Position numbers and translations under genes: made by a program
DNA from: Desulfobacteraceae bacterium 4572_89
GTDB lineage: Bacteria > Desulfobacterota > Desulfobacteria > Desulfobacterales > Desulfobacteraceae
NCBI GenBank assembly: GCA_002085465.1
Contig: NBML01000019.1
Coordinates: 1-17,670 of the forward strand
Direction: 5' to 3'
Length of the DNA stretch: 17,670 nucleotides
Part shown: positions 7,722 through 13,796 of the stretch, piece after piece
Numbering within the stretch: the first letter of the stretch is position 1
How the letters are laid out: every line of letters begins with the position of its first letter
The notes under the pieces: generated by a model
Database searches by the model: none
What the model saw: the letters and a program-made list of their open reading frames with translations, nothing else
Told to the model about the DNA's origin: nothing

Positions 7722-9152
7722 TTACAGGTTAGATTTTTTTTCAATACGATATTGAATCTGGATTTTGTTATTATTTTTCAGTTTAAGAGATGCCGGGTTC
7801 AAGACCAGAACAGCACTTGTTGTTCCGGATTCAGTGAGCTTGTCCAATGGTATCTGTTCTGTAAAAATTGTAGAAATATCTCTAAGTAACAGCCCCCCTC
7901 CAATTACCCCAATGGTTTTGGGGATTGGCTTTGCCTCTATCATGACCAGGCCCTTGGGCAATTTTCCTATCCAATAGGGCTGGATGGGCAGTTCTTTTTC
8001 AACAAGGGTATCCAGAGTGACATCAATTTCTGAGGGTTCAATTTTCTTTAATCTGATTCCCGGCGGAAGTACTATGTTTTCCTTGGTGATGGACAGCTGA
8101 TTACTGCCCACAGCAGACTGGGACAGGTTAAGCTTAACATTGATTTGTTCAGGTTTGAGGGCATTGATTAAGGGCCTTGCACCGCTGATCAAAAGCGTAA
8201 CATTGGAAGAGGAAGTTGATATGATTTCCATTTTTTGATCCGGGTTTATAAATTCCACAGGCACCTTGTGTGAAGCAAGGGTTTCCATTCCTTTTGAAAA
8301 ACTGAGCCAAATCCCTGTAATACAGAAAAGACTGATCAAGGCAACAATGGCTAACTCCTTTGTCTGGCGCCTGAGCCCTTTATCGCCAGTATCATTTCCA
8401 GCATGTTCCTGAAGCAATTTTTCAAGGGCGGAACGGTTATGGATATTATATATTTTGTTTTTTTTGAATATTGTTATTTTCCCTCTTTCTTCTGAAACAA
8501 CAATAACCAGAGCATCTGTAAGTTCGCTAACTCCGGATGCTGCCCTGTGACGGGTACCGAAAAAAGAAGGCAGATCCTCTCTTTTGGATAGGGGAAGGAT
8601 CACACCTGCGCTGGTGATCAGGTCTCCCTGTATGATACTGGCCCCGTCGTGTACTGGATTATCAGGCCAGAAAATACTTACAAGCATTTCTCTGGACAGC
8701 TTGCCCATTACAGAAATTCCTCCTTGAACAATATTGTCCATACCCTGTTTCAGGGGCAGTACGATCAAAGCCCCGATTTTTTTTTGGGCCAGCTCCTGGA
8801 CACTTTCAACAATAATATCCAAAGGAGTGTTGAATTGATGCCTGGGGATTCCCCATAAAAATGATTTCAGGTTTTTGGTCTGGATAATGCTGGAGATTTC
8901 ATTTCTGAAAACAATTATTATAACAAAGGCTGCCACGGTAATAACACCCTGCATTGCCCAGTTGGTTATTATTAAGCCCAGGGAAACCGCTGCCTGGCTG
9001 ACAGCCCATAAAGCACAAATGACCAGCAGTCCCCGGATAACGTTGGTTCCCCTGAAAAGTACATATAGTCGAAAGAAAATATAGGTGTTTAACAGGATAT
9101 CCAGTGCATCCTGCCAGCGAAATCCGGAAAATAAATAAAAAAGTTGTTCCAT
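7722..9152 (-). CDS. cdaA: Diadenylate cyclase CdaA (DisA_N) fused to a YbbR/CdaR-like C-terminal region
   Basis: This 476-residue membrane protein should make cyclic di-AMP from two ATP. Hydrophobic segments span about 17-34, 38-58 and 62-82. The cyclase domain covers ~95-250 with the signature VHDGA (D169-G-A) and the nucleotide-binding R201-H-R in GTRHRAASG. A fourth membrane segment (~266-286) is followed by a predicted extracytoplasmic region, ~292-470. That region resembles one or two YbbR repeats (KVPVEFINPDQKMEIISTSS; VEKELPIQPYWIGKLPKG). In Firmicutes these two parts are separate genes, cdaA and cdaR, with CdaR modulating CdaA. Here they form one chain. The usual partner glmM is not in the window. 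The ATG lies 6 nt after the DUF2914 stop, so the two are an operon. The gene converges on the caspase gene with a 17-nt gap. Confidence 0.93.
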   Translation of the reverse strand: MEQLFYLFSGFRWQDALDILLNTYIFFRLYVLFRGTNVIRGLLVICALWAVSQAAVSLGLIITNWAMQGVITVAAFVIIIVFRNEISSIIQTKNLKSFLWGIPRHQFNTPLDIIVESVQELAQKKIGALIVLPLKQGMDNIVQGGISVMGKLSREMLVSIFWPDNPVHDGASIIQGDLITSAGVILPLSKREDLPSFFGTRHRAASGVSELTDALVIVVSEERGKITIFKKNKIYNIHNRSALEKLLQEHAGNDTGDKGLRRQTKELAIVALISLFCITGIWLSFSKGMETLASHKVPVEFINPDQKMEIISTSSSNVTLLISGARPLINALKPEQINVKLNLSQSAVGSNQLSITKENIVLPPGIRLKKIEPSEIDVTLDTLVEKELPIQPYWIGKLPKGLVMIEAKPIPKTIGVIGGGLLLRDISTIFTEQIPLDKLTESGTTSAVLVLNPASLKLKNNNKIQIQYRIEKKSNL

Positions 9153-9158
9153 GGTAAA

Positions 9159-9584
9159 TCAGTCTACCATGCTGAATCGCAGGGTTTTCAGGAGGGTGTC
9201 GGCCGTATCCCTTATCTCCACCCGCCAGGGTCCCTTATCTGCCTCCCGGATCTGTATCCTGCTGAAGGAGGACCATTTTGGTGGAGAAAGGGTGAGCCGC
9301 ATGGAAAATATCAACTTATCCTTTTTATACCAATTGTGAAAAATATAGGTTTTTTCAAGAACCGGATCAAAACTTGAAAAACAAAAAACCTCACCAAGGG
9401 ATATTGAAAAGGCCACCGCAGGGTTAACCGGTTGAAAATTTTCAATGGCTTCACACATGACAGATTGAACCATGACCATTTTAGCCTTTGGCTGTTCTGA
9501 GCGAACATTTGCTACAGACAATACCAGGATGGTAAGAAAACCCACCCATACTTTGATTGATTTGCCGGAAAAGAACTCTTTCAT
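9159..9584 (-). CDS. Secreted DUF2914 domain protein
   Basis: This 141-residue protein has a signal-peptide-like N-terminus (KSIKVWVGFLTILVLSVANV, cleavage likely near residue 29). The rest matches DUF2914: the order CEAIENFQPVNPAVAFSIS, GEVFCFSSF, TYIFHNWYKKD, SPPKWSSFSRIQI, GPWRVEIRD and a closing hydrophobic strand. The function of DUF2914 is not established. A beta-sandwich outside the cytoplasm is likely. I chose the ATG at 9584 because it places the signal peptide at the N-terminus and has GTGGA upstream. An ATG at 9671 would add 29 residues. It is the first gene of an operon with the CdaA-YbbR gene, so it may work with the extracytoplasmic YbbR part. Confidence 0.85.
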   Translation of the reverse strand: MKEFFSGKSIKVWVGFLTILVLSVANVRSEQPKAKMVMVQSVMCEAIENFQPVNPAVAFSISLGEVFCFSSFDPVLEKTYIFHNWYKKDKLIFSMRLTLSPPKWSSFSRIQIREADKGPWRVEIRDTADTLLKTLRFSMVD

Positions 9585-9591
9585 GTATTCC

Positions 9592-9619
9592 ACTATAGCG
9601 CATGCCCTGTTTTTTTCAA
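9592..9619 (-). promoter_or_regulatory. Candidate promoter of the DUF2914-cdaA operon
   Basis: On the minus strand TTGAAA (9619-9614), a 16-nt spacer and TATAGT (9597-9592) precede the chosen ATG at 9584. As with the histidine kinase, the -10 box is only 7 nt from the ATG, which would give an almost leaderless message. Alternatively the true promoter lies further upstream. Confidence 0.3.
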
Positions 9620-9712
9620 GACAAAAACCAGAAGAAACCAGGATGATTTTAAAAAGGTCAAACAAATTCATTTCACCATGGACCAGGAGGTGGTGGAGTA
9701 AGGCATGGTATT

Positions 9713-9789
9713 TATTTTGGTCATTTGATCAATATTCCCCTTGACACCTTTCCGGAGCAAGCTTATATTATAGTCAAATGACCAAAATA
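9713..9789 (+). promoter_or_regulatory. Sigma70-type promoter of the DUF134 operon bracketed by a 16-bp inverted repeat
   Basis: TTGACA (9741-9746), a 17-nt spacer and TATATT (9764-9769) form a near-consensus promoter reading toward DUF134, with transcription expected near 9776. It is flanked by a perfect inverted repeat: TATTTTGGTCATTTGA at 9713-9728 and its reverse complement at 9774-9789. Each arm, with neighbouring bases, is itself a GTCA-N2-TGA(C/T) imperfect dyad, so the arms look like two operators for the same dimeric regulator. The downstream arm covers the expected transcription start, which suggests repression, and the pair could support DNA looping. The regulator is unknown. The DUF134 protein, which has a helix-turn-helix, is one candidate. 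Confidence 0.65.
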
Positions 9790-9822
9790 TATTACACATT
9801 GACCTTTTAAAGAGGAAGATTC

Positions 9823-10209
9823 ATGCCAAGACCCAAAAGACCCAGATATATTGTATCAAGGCCTGTCACAAGGGGATTCATCCCCGAGGGAACCCAGGAA
9901 ACAGGCCAGGTGATCCTTTCTCTGGAAGAGTTTGAAGCCATCAGACTCATCGACTTTAAGGGCATGGATCAAAGTCAGGCTGCAACCATGATGAATGTAT
10001 CAAGGCAAACTTTTGGAAGGATACTGAAAAGTGCCAGGTTCAATCTCTCCAAGGCCCTTGTAACAGGTCAACGGTTGACAGTAAAAGGCGGGTGCTATGA
10101 AATGTCAGGTCAAAGAGCTGGCAGAGGCCATGGACGTGGCAAAGGGCCGGGAGGTGGAAGAGGCAGAGGCCACGGAAAAGGCAACTGCAGTTACAGAAAG
10201 AACATCTAA
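9823..10209 (+). CDS. DUF134 family helix-turn-helix protein with Gly/Arg-rich tail
   Basis: This 128-residue cytoplasmic protein begins MPRPKRPRYI, typical of DUF134. Residues ~28-45 (GQVILSLEEFEAIRLIDF) and ~48-80 (QSQAATMMNVSRQTFGRILKSAR) form a sigma-region-4-like helix-turn-helix, so DNA binding is likely. The last ~35 residues are a Gly/Arg/His-rich tail (GRGHGRGKG repeated) ending with a lone Cys. DUF134 genes often stand beside genes for nitrogenase-cofactor-like (NifX/NifB-type) and Mrp/NBP35 ATPase proteins, but neither is present here. The ribosome binding site is GAGGAAG before the ATG. It is the first gene of an operon with DUF5320. Confidence 0.9.
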   Translation: MPRPKRPRYIVSRPVTRGFIPEGTQETGQVILSLEEFEAIRLIDFKGMDQSQAATMMNVSRQTFGRILKSARFNLSKALVTGQRLTVKGGCYEMSGQRAGRGHGRGKGPGGGRGRGHGKGNCSYRKNI

Positions 10210-10235
10210 ATTGTTTACACAAAGGAGGTATAATT

Positions 10236-10541
10236 ATGCCTGGATTTAACCAAAGAGGACCCATGAATGAAGGACCCATGACAGGAAGAAGACAGGGTGT
10301 GTGCGGAAGAGGAACCGATAGTGGCGCCCAGGGCGGTACATTTGATGCCATGGGATATGGCAGAGGCCGTGGAATGGGTAGAAGAGGAGGATCAGGCCCG
10401 GGCTGGGGAAGAGGCTATGGCCAGATGAACACGTCCTTCACCCCTCCAGCAACAGAGGAGAGTCTCAAAATGCGGGCACAAACCCTGGAAGCAGAGTTGG
10501 ATGCCATTAAAAATGATCTGGCAAAATTGTCCAAATCATAA
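10236..10541 (+). CDS. DUF5320 family small Gly/Arg/Met-rich protein
   Basis: This 101-residue protein has a low-complexity first half (GPMNEGPMTGRRQGVCGRG, then GYGRGRGMGRRGGSGPGWGRG) and a helical, probably coiled-coil end (~68-98, EESLKMRAQTLEAELDAIKN). This matches the DUF5320 layout. It follows DUF134 by 26 nt, has a perfect AAAGGAGG ribosome binding site and is followed by a strong terminator, so it should be highly translated. The function is unknown. Its Gly/Arg-rich segment resembles the tail of the neighbouring DUF134 protein, which hints at shared binding to nucleic acid, metal or each other. Confidence 0.85.
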   Translation: MPGFNQRGPMNEGPMTGRRQGVCGRGTDSGAQGGTFDAMGYGRGRGMGRRGGSGPGWGRGYGQMNTSFTPPATEESLKMRAQTLEAELDAIKNDLAKLSKS

Positions 10542-10559
10542 ACCCTCACTTACATCATT

Positions 10560-10590
10560 GCACCTGCCGACCTGGCAGGTGCTTTTTTTT
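10560..10590 (+). terminator. Intrinsic terminator of the DUF134-DUF5320 operon
   Basis: GCACCTGCC (10560-10568), the 5-nt loop GACCT and GGCAGGTGC (10574-10582) make a perfect 9-bp GC-rich stem followed at once by eight T. It lies 18 nt after the DUF5320 stop. Confidence 0.95.
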
Positions 10591-10596
10591 ATTTTT

Positions 10597-10638
10597 TTGA
10601 TTTAAATCAATTATCCTGCTGTGATTTTTTGGTAAATA
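10597..10638 (+). promoter_or_regulatory. FNR/CRP-type site and promoter upstream of DUF3786
   Basis: TTGATTTAAATCAA (10597-10610) is a perfect palindrome and an exact match to the FNR consensus TTGAT-N4-ATCAA. A TAAATA -10 box at 10633-10638 would place the start at about 10645, which centres the site at -41.5, the class II activator position. No good -35 hexamer is present, as expected for such promoters. The site lies after the preceding terminator, so it should serve DUF3786 alone. Which FNR-family regulator binds it is unknown. Confidence 0.5.
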
Positions 10639-10688
10639 TTAGATTGGATATTGGAAAATTTTATTTACTTAAAAACAAGTGATTTTTT

Positions 10689-11291
10689 ATGGATAACTCA
10701 AAGATATTTGACCAAAAATATGATAGGTGCATGTCACAGCTTAAAGAAATTGATTTCTCTGATAGAGCAGATATCCTTGGCGGGGGATACAAAAATAATT
10801 CTTTGAGTTTTGATTTCTTTAACCGCAGGCTTGTGGTTACTAAAGGAGGTATCAGTGATATCGATAACAAAGATGTTACTTTTGCCATAAAATTTTTATT
10901 GTGCCAGTATGTTTTATTATGCCCAGAACAATTGCCTGAAATTTCGAACAAATTAGTAACATTCAGGGAATTTAAAAATAGCGGGGCTTTATTTTCAAAC
11001 TTTACATCCAATACAAATAAAATTATCGAAACTTCTTTTTCAGGAAATATTGAAAAACTTGAAAAACAATGCCTGAAACTTGGGGGTATCATAATGGGAA
11101 CAAATTCATATGATATTTGTATAAGATTTAAAGCATTGCCCAGGATTCCCATCATCTTGAACTTTAACGACAGGGATGATCTCATGCCTGCAAAGGCAAG
11201 TTTTTTATATCATGGAGATGCTGAAAAATATCTTGACCTTGAATGCTTATCCATCACAAGTACCTACCTCACTGGTCAATTAATCAATTAG
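10689..11291 (+). CDS. DUF3786 domain protein
   Basis: This 200-residue protein is predicted to be cytoplasmic, with no signal peptide or membrane segment. The C-terminal third carries the DUF3786 pattern (LPRIPIILNFNDRDDLMPAK, then SFLYHGDAEKYLDLECLSIT and YLTGQLI). The middle has KNSGALFSNFTSN. The family occurs mainly in anaerobes and has no firmly known function, although homologues are sometimes found with corrinoid or Fe-S proteins. The ATG is the only reasonable start, and the ribosome binding site is weak (CAAGTGA). It is AT-richer than its neighbours. It appears to be a single-gene transcript controlled by the FNR-type site. No strong terminator follows, only the short palindrome AGGTGCACCT at 11304-11313. 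Confidence 0.85.
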   Translation: MDNSKIFDQKYDRCMSQLKEIDFSDRADILGGGYKNNSLSFDFFNRRLVVTKGGISDIDNKDVTFAIKFLLCQYVLLCPEQLPEISNKLVTFREFKNSGALFSNFTSNTNKIIETSFSGNIEKLEKQCLKLGGIIMGTNSYDICIRFKALPRIPIILNFNDRDDLMPAKASFLYHGDAEKYLDLECLSITSTYLTGQLIN

Positions 11292-11372
11292 TATAATTCC
11301 AAGAGGTGCACCTGGTAATCTTTTCTTGTATCCTGCCCGGGTATGGTTATGTTATTGTAAATAATTAAATAG

Positions 11373-11456
11373 AAATTTGCATATAACTGTTAGCCATTAG
11401 GTTTTAGCCAACAGCTAATGCTAATAACAGATCGCGCCCTAGCGTGCTAAGCTCAA
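11373..11456. repeat. Dispersed palindromic repeat, copy 2
   Basis: The 180-nt gap before the selenoprotein holds an element that starts AAATTTGCATATAACTGTTAGC and ends CTAGCGTGCTAAGCTCAA. Both ends correspond to copy 1 at 901-955 in the same order. The interior forms a long imperfect hairpin: CTGTTAGCCATTAG (11387-11400) against CTAATGC (11415-11421) and TAACAG (11425-11430). No open frame lies within it. It looks like a REP/MITE-type intergenic element, and it sits in the 5' region of the selenoprotein transcript. Confidence 0.5.
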
Positions 11457-11471
11457 TTTTGGGAGAGAAAA

Positions 11472-12110
11472 ATGGCCAAAGACCTGGTGCTTGAAATATT
11501 TTCTGATTATGTCTGACCCTGGTGTTACTTCATTACCGGGAGTATTGAAAAATTACAGAAAACCTATGGAATTCAAATTAAATGGAGGGCTTTTCCCCTT
11601 CATCCAGAGACCCCTGAACAGGGGCTTTCCCTTGAAAAGTTGTTTGCAGAAAAGGGAATCCCTGCAGATGTTGACAAGATCATGACCCGCCTCAAAGCCA
11701 CGGCTGCAAAATTTAATCTTCCCATGGGAGATCGGAAAATGACTTTTAACAGCAGGCTTGCCCAGGAATTAGGGCTCTGGGCAGAATCAAAGGGAAAGGG
11801 GCACGCCTTCCATGATGCTGCCTTTAAAGCTTATTTTGCGGATGGCCTTAACCTTGCCCGAAAAGAGGTGCTGCTGGAGATGGTCAACTTCCTTGGGCTT
11901 GATCCGGTTGAGGGGGAAGATGTTATTGATCAAAGGATTTTTAAGGCTGCTGTGGATGAAGACTGGGAATTGTCCAGGGCAAAGGGAATCACCGCAGTTC
12001 CCACAATGATAATGGGGCTGGACAGGCTGGTGGGGGCCCAGACCCATGAAGTCCTGGAAAAGCTTGTGGTTAAATATGGGGGAAAGATTCAACCCCTGGA
12101 ACAGGTCTGA
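11472..12110 (+). CDS. DsbA/FrnE-like thioredoxin-fold oxidoreductase, selenoprotein (UGA = Sec15)
   Basis: The gene encodes a 212-residue DsbA-family (FrnE/2-hydroxychromene-2-carboxylate isomerase-like) protein without a signal peptide, so it is probably a cytoplasmic thiol/selenol oxidoreductase. The ATG has an excellent GGGAGAG upstream. The frame reads MAKDLVLEIFSDYV, then TGA (11514-11516), then PWCYFITGSIEKLQKTYG, and stays open to 12110. The family's active site is normally CPWC at exactly this place, so the TGA replaces the first, nucleophilic Cys (Sec15; Cys18 is the partner). The cis-proline loop is conserved (GITAVPT, P177), as is the helical insert. Without recoding the protein would lack its first beta strand and active site. 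Selenoprotein forms of DsbA/FrnE-like proteins are known from deltaproteobacteria. A stop 9 nt before the DUF2868 gene suggests an operon. The substrate is unknown. Confidence 0.92.
11529..11549 (+). promoter_or_regulatory. Candidate bacterial SECIS element
   Basis: Downstream of the UGA, TTCAT (11529-11533) can pair with ATGAA-like sequence (TTGAA region 11544-11549, with bulged U), and AC (11535-11536) with GT (11542-11543). This leaves the apical loop CGGGA (11537-11541). The loop lies about 20 nt after the UGA and has a G in its first two positions with a bulged U in the stem, as expected for bacterial SECIS elements. A competing fold pairs CCC (11517-11519) with GGG (11538-11540) and GGU with ACC. 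No folding program was run. Confidence 0.5.
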
Positions 12111-12119
12111 CTTTGCTTT

Positions 12120-13796
12120 ATGGGTACAAACATGGCTATCCAATTGAAAGATATCATTGATCTGGATTTTCTTTTAGATATAGATGAGAACAACCAGTCA
12201 AAAAATAATAGAGAAGAGATCGCTGCAAGGGACAGGGATATCTTCAACCACTTGGATCTTACCGGTATAGATCAAACTGGTATAAATCAAATTGAAATGG
12301 ATGATAAATCCCTGATTTTTTCCTGGCTTGAATATCGAAAACTAGTGTATTTTCATGGGCCAGGTAAAGAAGAATCAGGTAAAAAAGAGTCAAACAAAAA
12401 AAAATCTAAAAGATTGCCGGGAACTGTATTCGCATCCCTATATCGATGTATGGTATATGTCATGCTGGCCGCGGGAGGGTTGTCCGGCATGTCCATGGCC
12501 TATTCTTTCCTTGCCTACCACGGGACCAGGCCCATTAATGTGGGTGTTTTTTTTATGGTTTTTATTTTACTCCCTGTGTTATTGCTTGCCCTGACTCTCC
12601 TGGTGCTGTTGGTTAGATTTATCAGGAAAAGGACAGGCATGGTTAATGGCCATAATTCCATGGTCCATATTCTGATTTCATTTTTCTTTTTCAGGGTTCT
12701 GCCAAGTATTATAAAAAAAGCAGGCAGGTTCATGGAGGAAAAGAAAATAGACAATATAGAATATGCGTCTTCCCTGATCCAGACAAAAAGCCGGGAATAC
12801 AAAGCATTGTTTTTTTTTCCTTTTTTTATCATGTCGTCTTTGTTTTCTGCTGCATTTTCAGCTGGAGCCCTGGCCAGTGTATTGTTCCGGGTAGCTGTCA
12901 GCGACATGGCTTTTGGCTGGCAATCCACCCTTATGACCTCAAGTGCCCGTCTACATGGCGCAATATCCATGATTTCTCTGCCCTGGTCCTGGTTTGTGCC
13001 AACCTCCCTTGCCCAACCAAACCTTGAACAGATAGAAGGTTCCCGGATATTGTTAAAGGAAGGTATTGCCTCCCTTGCCACAACAGATCTTGTTTCCTGG
13101 TGGCCTTTTCTCTGTATGGGCATCCTGTTCTATGGGGTTCTTCCAAGGGTTGTTCTGATCATGGCCTTTGCCATGGCCCAGAAAAAAGCCCTGGATCAAT
13201 TTGATTTTGAAAGGCCCCGGTTTAAAAGACTGGTGGTCAGGATGCGGTCCCCAGTCATGGATGTGGGGTTTAAGGAACAGCCAGTGAGCCAGGCCCGTCA
13301 AGGGAAAAATCCTCTGCCTGACCCCTTGTTGCAGGATGAGGCCTTAGCTGAAAAGGCTTTGGAAAAAGCTGCTCAATTCCCGGGAACCAGGGCTCTGGTC
13401 CTGGCATCAGGATCTGTCTACGGGGATGAAGCCCTTGGGATTGTCAACCAGTTTATCAACCATCAATTGTTTTTTGATGTGGGTTTAACTTCCTTTATTT
13501 TTTTTGATTATACCCAGGATAAAGAAACACTGGTGTCCCTTGCTGCAAAAGATCCTGCTGACCATATTATTGTTCTTCAGGAGGTCTGGCAGCCGCCTAT
13601 CCGGGGATTGCTCCATTATTTTGTTCAATTAAAGACCAAGGTGTTTATAAATAAATCTCTGTGGATCATTTTGACCCAGACTCCAGGAGAGGAAAGTCTG
13701 GCCGTGGACAGAGAAGATATGAATTTTAAGGTTTGGAAAAAAGCAGTGCGCCAGCTTGGCAACCCGGATATCATGCTGGAAAGGCTGAGTAAATGA
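12120..13796 (+). CDS. DUF2868 integral membrane protein
   Basis: This protein of up to 558 residues belongs to DUF2868, usually paired with a DUF3482 GTPase as here. Residues ~33-40 have the AARDRDI motif. A Lys/Ser-rich linker (~84-98) leads to LPGTVFASL. Membrane segments lie at about 108-133, 141-167, 228-257 and 325-350, and HGTRPINVG (134-142) between the first two is typical. The C-terminal ~150 residues are soluble, with alternating strands and helices (GTRALVLASGS, DHIIVLQEVWQPPIRGLLHYF, KSLWIILTQTPGE). The function is not established. The pair suggests a membrane-anchored GTPase system. Start choice: ATG 12120 or ATG 12132 (MAIQLKDIIDL); neither has a strong ribosome binding site. 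The stop overlaps the start of the GTPase gene by 4 nt (ATGA). Confidence 0.85.
   Translation: MGTNMAIQLKDIIDLDFLLDIDENNQSKNNREEIAARDRDIFNHLDLTGIDQTGINQIEMDDKSLIFSWLEYRKLVYFHGPGKEESGKKESNKKKSKRLPGTVFASLYRCMVYVMLAAGGLSGMSMAYSFLAYHGTRPINVGVFFMVFILLPVLLLALTLLVLLVRFIRKRTGMVNGHNSMVHILISFFFFRVLPSIIKKAGRFMEEKKIDNIEYASSLIQTKSREYKALFFFPFFIMSSLFSAAFSAGALASVLFRVAVSDMAFGWQSTLMTSSARLHGAISMISLPWSWFVPTSLAQPNLEQIEGSRILLKEGIASLATTDLVSWWPFLCMGILFYGVLPRVVLIMAFAMAQKKALDQFDFERPRFKRLVVRMRSPVMDVGFKEQPVSQARQGKNPLPDPLLQDEALAEKALEKAAQFPGTRALVLASGSVYGDEALGIVNQFINHQLFFDVGLTSFIFFDYTQDKETLVSLAAKDPADHIIVLQEVWQPPIRGLLHYFVQLKTKVFINKSLWIILTQTPGEESLAVDREDMNFKVWKKAVRQLGNPDIMLERLSK

Noticed and set aside
9713..9789. HcpR-type operator (TTGACC-N2-GGTCAA) in the DUF134 control region
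   Set aside because: The half-sites are in the opposite order (GGTCA-N2-TGAC), so I cannot assign this regulator.
11304..11313. AGGTGCACCT palindrome as terminator of DUF3786
   Set aside because: It is a 10-bp perfect palindrome without loop or T-run directly after it, so too weak to call.
12355..13301. Overlapping open frames on both strands across the DUF2868 gene
   Set aside because: They lack ribosome binding sites and family-like sequence, whereas the DUF2868 frame has a consistent membrane topology and is coupled to the next gene.
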